Source of the DNA: Hydractinia symbiolongicarpus
Lineage: Eukaryota; Cnidaria; Hydrozoa; Anthoathecata; Hydractiniidae
Direction of reading: 5' to 3'
Length of the DNA stretch: 64,000 bases
Assembly (NCBI RefSeq): GCF_029227915.1
Contig: NC_079885.1
Location: 25,173,001 to 25,237,000, forward strand
This document shows, in pieces, positions 1 through 12,732 of this stretch (position 1 is its first letter; every line of letters begins with the position of its first letter). The position numbers and the translations under genes were made by a program. The notes beneath the pieces are model-generated. The model had not been told where the DNA came from, ran no database searches, and saw nothing but the letters and a program-made list of their open reading frames with translations.

Positions 1-2994
1 CGGACCTCTTCGAGGTAACCCAGCTAGACATCCAGGGTACTTAGGTTCAGAAATATGGGTCGAAACCTACCTGCCTTTGGTTAAAGTTCTGTTCATCTTT
101 TCAAATGTGTTGTGTCCTTTTTATTTTTTTATATATTGTTTTTAATTAATTCCTTGTAAAAAGGGAGAATTGTGCTTTTAGAGTCATGTTCTCTAGAGGA
201 GTACAACCTCTAGCTTATTTCCAAAGTCCTAACAAGTTAAGTTCATCATTGCGGTGGCTTGTAGAATCATCTTCCCCTTGGAATTTTAAGGCGGTATGAA
301 CCGCAATAAATCCAATATTGAACTGACAACACTCAGGATTCCTCTCTTTGTTTTTAAGTCGTTATGAATACTTGATGTAAAGATAAAGGTATCCGATTTG
401 ATTTCCCTCTTTACTCCAAGTGCTCTTACAATCTCGTCTGTGGTAACTTTTACGTCTTTTACTGGTGATACTATTTCCTGTGTCAGTCAGGGAAAATATT
501 AGAACAATAGTCCAAAAAAACCAACGAGTAAAAAATAAGACTATCGAAAAAAGGGGATGTTTCATTTCGAAACAGGTTTGAACTCTTTAAAGTATTCCGC
601 CTGATGACAAGGTCTTTTTTACTACCCTTCCTATGAAAATATCAAGGCTTACTAAACACAATTTTATATTAAAAATGTTACACTGACTGGCTGTTTTTAA
701 TTTGCAGTTATTGTACCCTGTATGATCGTGCTCTATCTCACTTCTGCCTTCTGCTTAATCTATGTCACTTCTGCCTTCTGCGTGATGATCCGCTGTCAAA
801 AAATATATGATTTGTTAGTAAAAGTAGATAGACAAACTAACAAAAAAGTATAACAACTAACAAATAAAATAAACCAAATAAATATGGTTCCCTTGAATAT
901 CTATTTTTATATTTTCGTGTGTATGTAGTAGTTTCTCCGTCGTAGCTACATTTAAACATAAAGTTACATTATATATAATAATTACAAGAAGTGGATACGC
1001 AATGAAAATATATAAACTCTAGTTTAGTCTCAAAGACCACACAGGTCGAGTTCAGACTAGGCGGTGGGGAATATAGTTTAATTTTTTTCCAAAACAATTT
1101 TAAGAGGGATATAGATCATCATCAGTGATAGCCAAGTTGATTTTGGTCACATCGCAACAACAAATCGGTTATTTTGTCGAATTTAGTTCCTCTAATGATT
1201 TCAAAGGTGATCAATAACATATTACATTTTTGCTGTTACTTGTTGTACTTTCTTATTTTTTTTCGACAAACCTTCTCTCTGTCGTTACGGAATTTTTGCA
1301 ACTAGTCATCTGGAAACTTCACTGGAACCTTTTTAACTTTCCTAATTGCAGTCTTGAAGTACTCCTCATCACTTCCTGTAGTGTCTGTTAACAAAGCATC
1401 AGATTCTATTTTATATTCTTCAAAATAGGATACCTCTCTCAAAAGTCGCTTATTTATTTTTTGGTCGTCAACGTGATGGGTTTGGCGGAGATAGTTTTCG
1501 AGCCTCACCACAACCTTTGCACAACCAGTAACGGGGTATACTCTTTTGCGGTAGTGTCTTTTTTCCCTTTTTCTCTTGCATTCGGGTCTGAGTTCGGAGA
1601 GCTGTGGCATGTTCCTCTGTTAGGCTATGATCTATTATCGCTTGTGTTTTCAATTTACTTCTTCTCTCTCCATAAAAGGACATACTACTTTTTTAGTTAT
1701 TGAAACTTTCCGACCATTGTTTTTTGATCCTATTGATCGAAGATTTATAATTAGAGAAACTTAAATAACGATGACAAAAAAACTTTTTTTTATATAGTTG
1801 CTCAGGAAGAATTAGATATGCGTTTCTTCGTCACATCTAACAGATAAAATTGGTAACATACTTTTTACAATCTCATTTCTATGCACAACGTTCTTAACAA
1901 ACATTCAGCCTAGAAGAAACTGCATTATATAAACACATAATTTTACAAAAACAAGGTACTTGCTCCTTTAATAAATATAACTATAAACATAAAAAATGGT
2001 ATGCAGGCAAACAATCAATAAAACATAATACGTCCGTTGAATAAGATGTTGGTAATCTTGACCGTGTTGGAAATGGCAAGTCGGGTAGAGGATTTGCCTA
2101 AAAATATATTTAAAGATATGTGTAGTACTGACCGATATTGTTAGAAAGTTATAAATATACTAAAACGCTTTTAGATATTAAATTTGCAAATTAGTTCTTT
2201 TAGCAAAAAATATTTACAAATGTTTTAAAATTTTCAAGTCATTAAAAAAAAGCAGATGATGTTTTGCATTTTTTAAACTAAAATTACGCAGATGTACCTT
2301 CAAATAGCGTATTTCCTGGTGCAGCTCATTACCACCAGCATCCTCTGCCTTTATAATACCAGAATCATAGGGTAACTGAATTTCTTAAGTTTCGTTTTTA
2401 TTCTCTGAAACAAGATTATATTACCTCACTATTAGTTTTATATGTCCAATTAATCTGATATTCTACACTGGTCACATCAAGTTCTAAAAAATAGAATATA
2501 AGATGATTGTTTGATGTTGGTAAAACTTATCCTGGACTATGAGAAATTATTCGGTAAAGCAAATGGACGCGATAGATTTAAAAAAACTTTGATTAATGTT
2601 CATTACATGCTCTGCTTATAACGTCTTATTGTTGTTAAACAATAAGAACATTCCGCCAAACTTTTTTTATATAAATGAAACTCTTTGATTGCTATAGTAT
2701 ATTGCATTATTTTAAGTGTGTTACAATGCAACAACTACTAGGAAAAGATAACAGGAAAAGAAACCATCGATATCGGCGTCACATTATTTAGATAATAAAT
2801 CCTTTTTTGTCACTAATATTAAGCAAAATATAAGTGTCAAGGTGAATGGTGCATTGTTTTTTGTCCTGATATGACGAATGTATTTAGCACAACATTTTAT
2901 TTCCTGGCAAAACAAGTTTGAAATAATAAATGATAAGCGCGTTTCAAAAAAGCATTTAACATTTTACACACAGTGTTAAAGTTGCATAAAGGAG
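1..2994. other. no recognised gene
   Basis: AT-rich sequence with no exon set that I could join into a gene, apart from a doubtful transposon-like fragment at 1302-1683. The stretch just before 2995 is the presumed upstream region of the Ly6-type gene; I saw no clear promoter element. Confidence 0.4.
1302..1683 (-). pseudogene. possible transposon-derived zinc-finger fragment
   Basis: Two overlapping minus-strand frames (1302-1610 and 1468-1683) hold a basic Cys/His pattern: a Lys/Arg-rich run, then PVTGC, then RLENYLRQTHH. This resembles the short zinc-finger leader found in some tyrosine-recombinase-type elements of cnidarians. The match is weak and no catalytic domain follows, so it may be only a chance open frame. 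I do not assign a function. Confidence 0.2.
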
Positions 2995-4254
2995 ATGGTG
3001 GAAAAAAGAGTTATTTTTTACCTTTTTCTTTCTTTTTTACGAGTAGGTAAGTTTATATTTTTCATTCAGACCGAACATCACTTGTTCCTTTGTACAGATT
3101 TTTATATACAATATCAGGTTTATTTTATAGTAATGTCGTAAGCATGTCAGTATTAAATTTGTTATATTACATTCATTAGCACGATACATGATTCAATATG
3201 CCTTATATTTTTTAGTTCTGATATTTCTCTAGGCAGACATAAAAATTAAAAAATATAGGTTTACATATACGAAAGCTTTGTTTTTAAAATTTTTGTTTTG
3301 CTATCATTCAAAATTGTTATCTTATATCTCACATCTAAAATATGACATATTTGATATACGTCTGTCTCACCTTTTAGCCAATCAGGTTGGAGATGTTCGT
3401 GCTAATGATAGCAGTATAGGCATATGTAACACGCACAAAATTATATCACAGGTTTAAACTACGCTACTCTAATACAGGTTGTTGTTGGTAATTAATTTAA
3501 AAAAACAACACGAACACAGTTAAAATATAGCAATCTGGATCTAATTGAGTCAATACGTCCCTAAATGACTATAATCCCGCACAAAATGTTTTAGAAAATA
3601 GCCGTTTTGAATTCTGTAAATCGCAGTTTATACAGATATAATATTTCTAATTGTTTGTGGTTATGATTTCCAAAATTCTTAGTATCAAATGTTTTAAATG
3701 TAGTCATTATTATCCACCCTCACAAATTAAAAATGAAGTTGGTTTCTCAAGTATTTTCGTTGTAGGTGATGCATTGAAGTGCTATCAGAATGCAAATGGC
3801 AGCAAAATACTAGCACCTTGTGACGCGACAACCAACTATGATAGATGTGTCGCAGGAAAGTTCAGTGTAACCGTCTCAGTTGGTGAACGTGATGTACCGT
3901 TTTCAAGGGAAATTTTTACGTGTACTATGAGTGCATTTTGTAATCGATTTTGCGAATTAACCGTAAAAAATATACAGAAAAATGTACCTAAAATAAACTT
4001 TAAGAATTGCCAGGTAGAGCTTTATTTACAACTTGACGTGTAATCTTCGTTGTACAATAGAGATGTGTATAGAGATATCCGCTTTAAATTTACATCATTT
4101 AATTACCTTCTCAATGTTTTTATTCTAGAGTTATTGTTGTACCGGCGATGGATGCAACAAAGTTTTACAGCAGAAAGAAAGTCATGGTTACATCATTGCC
4201 GGTGATTTTTTAATTGTCGTATTTACCCTCATAGTTTCTTTTCTCTGGATATAA
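2995..4254 (+). CDS. Ly6/uPAR (three-finger) domain surface protein, 3 exons
   Basis: Exons 2995-3046, 3766-4013 and 4129-4254 join in phase to a 141-residue protein. Exon 1 encodes a signal peptide (MVEKRVIFYLFLSFLRV) and ends in phase 1 at G|GTAAGT. Exon 2 starts after TTGTAG and ends at CAG|GTAGAG in phase 0. Exon 3 starts after TTCTAG. The mature part has ten cysteines, begins LKCYQN and carries the family hallmark CCTGDGCN near the end. A hydrophobic tail (FLIVVFTLIVSFLWI) follows directly before the stop, as expected for a GPI-anchor signal or short membrane anchor. Ly6 proteins are small extracellular modules that bind receptors or ligands; the partner here is unknown. An AATAAA lies at 4544-4549. 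The splice phases all agree and there are no breaks, so I regard it as a functional gene. Confidence 0.85.
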
Positions 4255-7226
4255 AAAGAACTCCTTAACGTTTTAAGCACTATATAATTTAATCTATTTT
4301 TTATGGTTTTCTTTAATTTTTAGTTTATTTATGGTACACTTATATTGTATTATATAGCCACTGTTCTACAATTTTTATTCACGTTGCATTTTTTTTACAA
4401 CGTAAATAGATAACGTAATTCAATATTTATTACTAGCAACAAAAGTTTATGTGGAGTATTATTAATTTTTTTATTAAATGAATTGTAGAAACTACATCCT
4501 GAACCAGCTATTTCACAGATATTGTCATTTTCCTTGTGCATAAAATAAAGAAAGGAGGCACAAATAAAATCCTTTCCCTTTTTCTACAATATGTTTTTTT
4601 ACATATGTTGAAATATGAGTTTATATATTTATCTATTAGATACTTTCCAGAGCTTTCGATATTGGTCATTACTCAAAACCTAAAATGGTGAAATAGTTAA
4701 CAAGCGTGTTTTGCTATCGTGTATAAAAAAACTTTGAAAGTCGAAAATTGATAAGGCTAAAAAAGCAAAATTGGTTCGAGGGCATTTTTCAAACCTTAAA
4801 ATAATATTTTTACAAAAGGCGGTTTTTTAGTTGTTTCACGAAATCACCAAACAGCATTACTTTGTGAGCACTCCGCAGCTATGTTGTGCAAAATATTTAC
4901 TTTGGCTAGGGTGTAGGCCGAATAACCAACGTCAAAAATGCCGAAGCTACGTCCCGAAAATGTCTGAAAAAATATAAATTGTGTCAGAATAGCGCATGGT
5001 GTAAGTGTTTGATCTAGCCGAATAGCCTATGTCCGGAGCTTTTTTCATTGCTTTTGGTTACGGGGTTTGATATTTCGCCTTACTTTGAAATTAATTCTCT
5101 GTTTGCATCTTTTTATCGCCGTCCTGTTTTGTGGCGGGGTCTTGTGCCTCTTGAGCCGTTGTAAATTTATAAAAAGCCAAATTGTCCTGGAAACGAGGTT
5201 GCGCCGCGTTGTGTTAAGAAGAGTAGGGTACGAGGTTGATGAAAAAGCTATATGTTTAAAAATGATGTTTTCATAAGAAATGATTTACTCATTTTATGCT
5301 TTTTTTGTGTATTTATCAAACTATAACATATTTATATAATCACATTTAGTCTAATTAAATTGATAAATAAGCCGTTCTTTTCTTTCAAAATAAAAAAAGC
5401 CTAGTTCTTTTAAAAAAATAAAAAAGTGTGCGAAGCGTACACTGAGAATGATTAATAGCAGTAGTTGGTCTCTGGCCGTTACATTGCGAATTTAGCTAAG
5501 GCAAGCTGTAATAGCGGTCGTTGAAGCTCACTCTTGGGTAATTATGTATTTTTATTTTCAAATATCTGGAGAAATATTAAGAAGCAGGCGAGAGAAAAAA
5601 ATTTGTCTTTCATCGTTTTATAATATGAACTTATTCACATTTATTTGTTTTTGCATGGAAGGATCCCTTTAAACAATCAAAACACTAAACAAACAAGTTT
5701 TCACTGCAAAAAAAATATTTTGTAATTTATGTTGAAATAGCAATGAGTAACAGTTACTTTTATAATTTACGCGCCAGATTTTAAAATTCTTTTTACAGGA
5801 TTGAATTTAAAAACAATGCAGCAACCTGTCAATCACCAACGAATGGTTTCAACAGAAATAGAATATGAATTAATTTAAACAATCTTGGTGAAATATACGA
5901 ACCACCACTTGCGCCGTAATAATTTCTATGTTCCTGATACGTGACACATCACAAGATCAATTTATAATTTCCAGGCAAAGTGTTTTAGGATAGCTGATAT
6001 GTGTTATCTAAACCGGAAGTTCACATTTGAATTAAATTTATGGCGAGCATGACGATTTTTTACACGACAAGTAAAATGCAAATTCAATTTACCGTGATTT
6101 TTTGGCCGCTAAATATTTTTTACCGACGGAAATGTTTAGTGATTTTCTGACAATAATAATTTTATAAGGCTTGTATAAGTATGTTGGCTCAAGTTCAATT
6201 TGCACAATATATTTCTATTCATACCTACACGAAAATTATAATTACTGACTTTAATACCGAGCGTTGTCAGACTAAATAATTGAGATGTTACTTTCTACTC
6301 ACTTTTCACTTTTCTTTTGTCTGCTCTAAATTTTGCACAACTTGTCGACCGCAGTGGGGGTGCAGTGTTGCTGCAGTGAACGCAAATTTGTATCTTAAAG
6401 TAGTTCAGTATCTAGAAGTCAGCAAGGTTTTCCACGTTTATATTTTTACCACAAAATCGTATAGCCAATTTAACTTAATTTCAGGGTCGTCTAATATTCT
6501 ATGTCAATAATAGCTAATATTAACATAAACAACAAGAAATTTTTATTTCAAGATAAAAAAATAAACAGAAAGTGAATGACAACTCTCAGAGGAATTCGTG
6601 TCCTCACTTTAAAACCACTAATATCAACTACCGCAACAAGAGGTAAAATAAAAGAAGGGAACTTAGAAGTGCAGTGAAAGAAATATAGAGCAGACGTTAA
6701 TTAAGTCAAGTCCAAAATGTTGCATTTCATGACTTGTTTATGGGAAGAAGTGCATAGGTCAGAAAAGTTACAACTTAATTCACTCATGACTAGTCGCAGC
6801 TACCATCTTTGGATCAAAGATAGACAACGATCATTAAATATAGGCTTACCGTTAGCCCGTGGGAAATCAATAGAAGACTCCTGCCGCAGCAAAGTCAATG
6901 AAAATTTATCGCATTTTGTTATATGTAGCTTGAAGATTTCGTACGTGATATGACATAACCCGCTTTTGGCCTCCCTTTCAATTTTTTTAACTATCTTAAT
7001 GGTTTGTCTCGAGTATAACTCTTTCTTTTAGTCATTTTCTTCACTAACTACAGTGACTGTTTTGTCCAGTAATAAAGACAATACACTTTCTTTACACAAA
7101 ATCTGTTTATTACATATTTAGTTGACAAATTGATCAGCATGAGTTGGTTTTCAGTATGCTGATACTGATAAGTTACCACAGTGGCGAACAAGAGAGTGTC
7201 TAAGAAAGGAAACGTAGCGTCCTTTT
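4255..7226. other. intergenic, no recognised gene
   Basis: Beyond the poly(A) signal at 4544-4549 I see only AT-rich sequence and short open frames without domain features. Confidence 0.4.
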
Positions 7227-7302
7227 CGTATTCAATTGTAAATTGAATACGAGATTATTAGAGGTGGTCATCCAATAATACGAGTATTATTGGATGACCA
7301 CC
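7227..7302. repeat. two adjacent palindromes at the LINE 5' end
   Basis: Positions 7227-7237 pair with 7241-7251 (11 bp, 3-nt loop). Positions 7263-7280 pair perfectly with 7285-7302 (18 bp, loop CGAG). The right arm of the second palindrome reads on into the LINE coding frame (DDHPFVCLSET), so the left arm is an inverted copy of the truncated LINE start. This is the sort of footprint left by a 5' inversion during LINE insertion. Confidence 0.8.
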
Positions 7303-9918
7303 CATTCGTTTGCTTATCTGAAACATAGCTAAAAAATAATGCTAATTTATTGGAATACGTCCGTATACCTGGTTACTCAATGGAATATGTGAATAGAAAC
7401 CAAATTCGAGGAGGGGATGTTAGAATTTATGTGAACAGTTTGATCAAATATCGCATTCGAAAGGATATTATTGGTATGTACGAAAATGTGGAGCATATAT
7501 GGATCGAGGTAGATGGCCGAAACAAGCATAGTAAACTACTTCTTGGGGTCATATACCGCTCGTAAAGAATCATCTCCTTTTCTGACTGGTTAAGTCAATT
7601 TGAAGATTTAATAACTTATATCCAAACAACATGGGATGGCTTGCTTCTTATAACAGGGGGCATAAACAGAAATCTTCTCAAACAAGATTGTTGCCAAGTA
7701 AGACAGTACAACAATATTTTATCTGCATTCAGCCTTAAACAGATAGCATCAAAGCCAACCAGGACGAGGAGCGCAACATTGATCGTTCATATGATAATTA
7801 ACAATAATACCAAAATCGCACATACTGATGTATTACCATGCAAAACTATTAGTGACCATGATGGACCTTACGCTATCATCAACATTAAATACGATAAGTT
7901 TAAACCCCGATTTAAAATGCTAAGAGATGAAAGGCAGTTTGATAGGGAATCTTTTGTGTCGGATTTCTCGAACCTACCGATATCAGTTATATACGCTATA
8001 GATGATCCAAAAGAAAAAGTGAAGATACTTCACAAGTTCATGCAAGATTGCATTGATAGACATGCTCCGTTAAGAAGAACAAAAATAACAAGACCACCAT
8101 CTCCATGGATTCATACTTTAAACATAAAAAGTGACCAAACGAAGCGAAATAAGCTTCGAAAACTTGCTCATGAAACTAACGATCAAATGATATGGAACGA
8201 ATTTCAACAACTTAAAAACTCAGTTAAGAAAAAGATCAAGAAAGCTAAAGTTTCCTTTTATAGAAAGGCACTTAGTTCTAAAAACTCAAAAGAAGTGTGG
8301 AACACTATCAATCGAATTTTACATCCTCCTTCGAGCCCCCTTCATTTTGACGCTGACAGTGTAAACACTTTCTTTGCCGGAACAGCTGAGCGAGTTACTG
8401 GATCAATTCCAAAATCTGAAATTGATTTAAAGGAAGTACTCCAAACATTACCACCATCGACTTCCAAAATGTTTCAACTCAGACGTGTTAAGTATGAGGA
8501 GGTACTTAAAGAACTTAAAGGACTACGTAACGATATATCAACTGGGTTTGATGATATACCAGTGAAATATGTTAAAATAGCAAATGAAATTTCTTCTGTT
8601 CTAACACATATTATAAATACGTGCATTGAGAAAAAATGCTTCCCGTGTTAATGGAAAGTGGCAAGAGTTGCACCTATTCCAAAAGTGAATGCTCCTACAT
8701 CAATAAAAGAACTACGACCGATCTCCATCCTTCCTATTTTATCCAAAGTATTTGAAGGTCTTATCCTTACACAAATGATAATTATCGATGAGAAATCTTT
8801 ATATTCCGAAGCGGTGGCCGGTTACCAAAAAGGACACTCCTCGACTACTTTGTTGATGAAACTTAGAACGGATATCAAAGGAGCAATAAGTAAAAATGAA
8901 ATCAGTCTTGTAGCATTAGCTTACTTTTCGAAAGGCTTTGATACTGTTTAATATGAAACTAAAATGAAGAAACTCAACCAAATCGGTTTTTCCAAAGAAT
9001 TTGTTGAACTAATTTTGAGTTACTTCTGTGGCAGAAAGCAAATTGTGTGAATTAATGATAAAACCTCTGAATTATGTAAGGTCACATCTGGTGTGCCGCA
9101 AGGGTCAATATTAGGCCCTGTTATTTTCAATTTATACCTCACTGACCTGGAAATGAATTTGACAATGAGTACGTTACAGTATGCTGACGACACCACTTTG
9201 TTTACGAAAACAAAATTAAATAATTTTGGGAAGGCAAAGGAACAAACAAAGATATAAGTCAACTTCAAAGATGGTCTACAAATAACAATCTTTTTCTGAA
9301 CAAGGAAAAAACAAAGTTAATGGTGTTTTCAACATCTCAAATGTCAAAACGACACAATCTCAACGACCTCGATGTACTGATATCAAACTAGAATACTTCC
9401 AGATTGAAAGAGTTCCAACATGGTCTGTATTGAGTGTATTGGGTGTTAAATTAGATGATCACCTAAGTTGGAATGATCATGTACAGAGTGTAGTATCGTG
9501 TTGTCAAGGAATCTTATCTATATTACGTCAACTAAAACGCATGGCACCATTTAAGTTACGAAAACAATTAGCTGGAATGCTAGTCTTGTCAAAATTAGAC
9601 TTTAACGACACTGTTTATATTCCATTAACAGCTATCTAAATTCGAAAGCTCTACAAAATGATGATATGTGCAGCGAGCTTTGTATGGAATAAGTACTGCC
9701 ATACTGAACATATAACACGTTTAGGTTGGTTACCTATTAAACAAAGACGAGAATGGCATTTGATGATCACAGTTCGATTAAAGACATCACTTCGTAAAAA
9801 CACTTTCAAAGATGTAACAACTACGTCTTTCAATCGACTTCCTAAAGAAATTCGCTCGATTAAAAAGCTGATAACATTTAAAAGAGAGACAAAATTATTT
9901 TTACTGAAAGAAATTTAA
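7285..9918 (+). mobile_element. decayed non-LTR retrotransposon (CR1/L2-like LINE)
   Basis: In order I see the C-terminal part of an AP-endonuclease-like domain (7350-7900; GGDVRIYV, LLLGVIYR, a degenerate TGGINRNLL where TGDFN is usual, SDHDG), a basic linker, then reverse transcriptase (8450-9300) with IPKVN.., RPISILPILSKVFE, GYQKGHSSTT, SGVPQGSILGP and the catalytic QYADDT at about 9180. The C-terminal part with LGVKLDDHLSW and LGWLPI runs to 9918. Several stops and frame changes interrupt it (7563, 8649, 8949, 9047, 9255 and around 9300-9420). The first RT aspartate motif reads YFSKGFDTV instead of D-F-S-K-A-F-D, so a catalytic Asp is lost. The element is 5' truncated and inactive. CR1/L2-like is my best placement; Jockey-like clades are possible. 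Confidence 0.9.
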
Positions 9919-10867
9919 GTAAATATCCGTGGATCATTATATTGTTATGTGTCAATTGACTTTTCCTTACTCAAAATCGCGCACTTTCTCTTCTGTATTT
10001 TTGTTGTTGTTTTTGTTTTCTCGTCCGTCATTTTTATTTTTTTTAATATTTATATTAAAATTTCTTTTAGTGTAAACATAATGTATATATATATATACAC
10101 ACATTTTTAAAATTTTATTAATCTCCTTGTTTAAATATTTCTGGATGAAGAGCTATGTATATTTATATATGGATATGCTGGAATATAGTCTTTTAATAAT
10201 ACTAACATGTTCATCTATTATTATTTTTACCTTTTTTAATTTAAGTGCAAGTGTATGGTCGAAAAAACAAACATGTAGATCCAATAATTTGTTGAAATTT
10301 TGATCATCAAGGTATACTCGTACATTTTAAGTATGCTGAGAAAAGATGAGTTCATTAAAAGCTACAAAAAGGTAAATTTTTCAGAAAGAGTAAGTTTTCT
10401 TATAACAAATTTTTAATATCACTGAATGTGCCTCTACAAGTCCAAATCACTGTCAACAGAAATGTATAAATACACCTTGAACCTATAGTTGTTATAGTTA
10501 TTTTTAATAGTAAACAAATGATCTTGCAAGGGTAAGAATAAGGTTTTGAACACAATATTTTATGCAAGATGGGCTCATATGGGCTCATGGGCTCATATAC
10601 ATAGATTTGATTGCACCAACCAAATTATTGAAGATGTTATTTCGGTTTGTCTGTTCAGTATTCATGTTACTGTGGAAAATTTATCATTTCTTGAACATGA
10701 TAGTTTAGTAGGCGATGTTTCGGGAGATCCTTTTCCCATCATCAGGCAAAGTAAAATGGTGTTGAGCTTGTATTTATATAATTGCAGAGGATCGAAATTC
10801 ATAAAAATTAACTAATCAGAAACGAGCTTATAATTACGGTTAATTACGGTAATTGACATTTTCGGAC
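9919..10867. other. intergenic, no recognised gene
   Basis: AT-rich sequence after the LINE, including a short TA-rich run at about 10084-10100. The LINE 3' tail probably lies here, but I cannot define its end. I see no gene. Confidence 0.4.
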
Positions 10868-11165
10868 CTAGATGTAGGTAACTACTTCTTCTGTAGGGCT
10901 GTTTATGTGATTGCTACGTGCTACACTGTTGATGGTTTGTTTAATCTTCCTGGCCGTTGTTCTGGATTCTCTGTCAATGATTTTCTCTTCATCCCAATTG
11001 AACTAATGACTTCTGCTCCAGCTGTGGTCCGCAATTTCGTTTTTCTTCACATCTCCGTTTCTCACTGCGTGCATATGTTCTTGTACTCGTTGCTAAAACT
11101 TTCTTTTTGTTTCGCCTATGTACACTGCATTACAATCTTTTCACGGGATTTCGTAAACAACATTG
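10868..11165 (-). mobile_element. Penelope-like element fragment, GIY-YIG endonuclease domain
   Basis: The minus strand encodes a GIY-YIG nuclease domain in one frame: VVYEIP, DCNAVYIGETKRKF, RVQEHMHAVRNGDVKKNEIADHSW, FNWDEEKIIDRESR.., RKIKQTIN. This is the arrangement of the C-terminal endonuclease of Penelope-like retroelements. Three in-frame stops occur (after EIP where Cys is expected, after KRKF, and after SRSH), so the piece is dead. No reverse transcriptase part is recognisable upstream (above 11,165), so it is a 3' fragment. GIY-YIG enzymes cut DNA to provide the primer for retrotransposition. Confidence 0.8.
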
Positions 11166-11879
11166 CATTGTTCTTCCAGGTTTATTTTTTATTGAACACT
11201 TCCTTGTTAATTATATTGCAGAAAAACATTATTAAAGAATCACCGGGTTCAGAAAACAATCCTTGCTTCCAATGAGCGTTTTAAATTAATGCTTATAAAT
11301 TTTTTCAAATGTTCATACACAGCTGTAAATTAGCAGTTTCTAGAAGTCACAATAATATTTTCTAACGTCTGATAATATACTTCTCGAACTACTGTTTAGG
11401 TCGAACGTCGAATGTTAATTTTAGATTGTGTAAAATACTAACATGCTTGTAGGCTGTACTCGGGTGTAAATACAAAAAAATAATAAATCTTTTGTTTTTT
11501 TGTAGTGCAGCTTTTTTTTTCTCGCTAGTAGTGTATTTTTTCTCCTCGTTTTATTAATAGGTTTCATTTTGGTGTTTCAATTTCGTGTGTCCGAATACTT
11601 CCTTGTTGAACCGTTTTTTCTTTCTATCAAGATATTTTATAAGGTGGGCTTGAACAGGAGGATTCGCAATATTTCAATGCTGACGCAATTCTGATAGCTA
11701 ACTTTTTTTTTAACTTTTCATTATCTTCATACAATTGATTAGTTACCAAGACAACATTCTCCTTGCATGAGTAATTACATCACATCTTGCTAATTGGTTA
11801 TTAGGACATGTGTTCAGCAAAGTAATTGTCTAGCAAATTGTTCTTTTATACACTGCTATCATTTCACAATGTATTGTAC
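11166..11879. other. intergenic upstream of tRNA-Tyr
   Basis: No gene recognised. The part nearest 11,165 may belong to the Penelope-like fragment. Confidence 0.35.
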
Positions 11880-11969
11880 CCACCGATAGCTCAGTTGGTA
11901 GAGCGGAGGACTGTAGTAGAAACAATAGCAGATATCCTTAGGTCGCTGGTTCAAATCCGGCTCGGTGGA
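11880..11969 (+). tRNA. tRNA-Tyr (GTA) with a 17-nt intron
   Basis: The acceptor stem CCACCGA pairs with TCGGTGG (11962-11968), and A at 11969 is the discriminator base. D-arm GCTC/GAGC, anticodon stem GAGGA/TCCTT and T-arm GCTGG-TTCAAAT-CCGGC are all present. The loop is CTGTAG with anticodon GTA at 11913-11915. The intron occupies 11917-11933, one base 3' of the anticodon, the standard place for nuclear tRNA-Tyr introns. The A and B boxes are intact, so this looks like a functional pol III gene. Confidence 0.93.
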
Positions 11970-12732
11970 GACAAAACTTTTATCTATTAACACCTGTTTC
12001 AACTAAATCTTTATTTTAACTATTGTTTAGGTTTTGATGAATGGTTGTCAGTTGCCAAGTGTCATAAAAAGTGCAAAAGCTTTCCATCGATCATAAATAA
12101 TTTCTTACCTGACTCCATCCATATCAACAAACTACGGAATAGAATTAACCACCAAAAAAATTGCCTGTAAAAATAAATTATAGAATAAGTTCCGTTCACG
12201 TTATCACTCAAAATTCTTCCAATTAACCTCGCTTTTAACATCTACTTTCTTCTCTCCCATCTTCAAGTGCGAAAATGTTTTTCAATTTTCAAAATAGCGA
12301 CAAAAGAAAAAAGTGTCTGGGTGTAGCGAGACTCAACGAAAATCCCAGTTTCCATCGGTGTTCATTTAAAAGAAAATTACGATAAAACATTTAAAAAAAA
12401 CTTTTTCCTTGCAGAATGAAAATTTACAGCAATAAAGTCTACACTAAAGTATATTCTTACAAAAAAAATGTTTGAAGAAATACTTTCCGGCTCAAGACAC
12501 AAAAAAACCTAAATGTTTAATCGTGGTTTCCAATAAGTGACGGGCTGTTGTGTAACTGTTTCGATGTTGCACAACAAGTTTTTCCGAGACTGACAGATTT
12601 CAATTTTTTTCTGTGTTGCAGCTTGTTGCAGAACTGTTGCTAAGCATTATTTTTGTTCAATATTTATTTTGAAAATTTTGGTTTTGTAAAATAAACCTTG
12701 TACTGAACAACAATAACAAAGCAAAAATAAAA

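Noticed and set aside
10853-11275. 140-residue open frame on the + strand
   Set aside because: It is the antisense of the Penelope-like GIY-YIG domain on the minus strand and shows no protein features itself.
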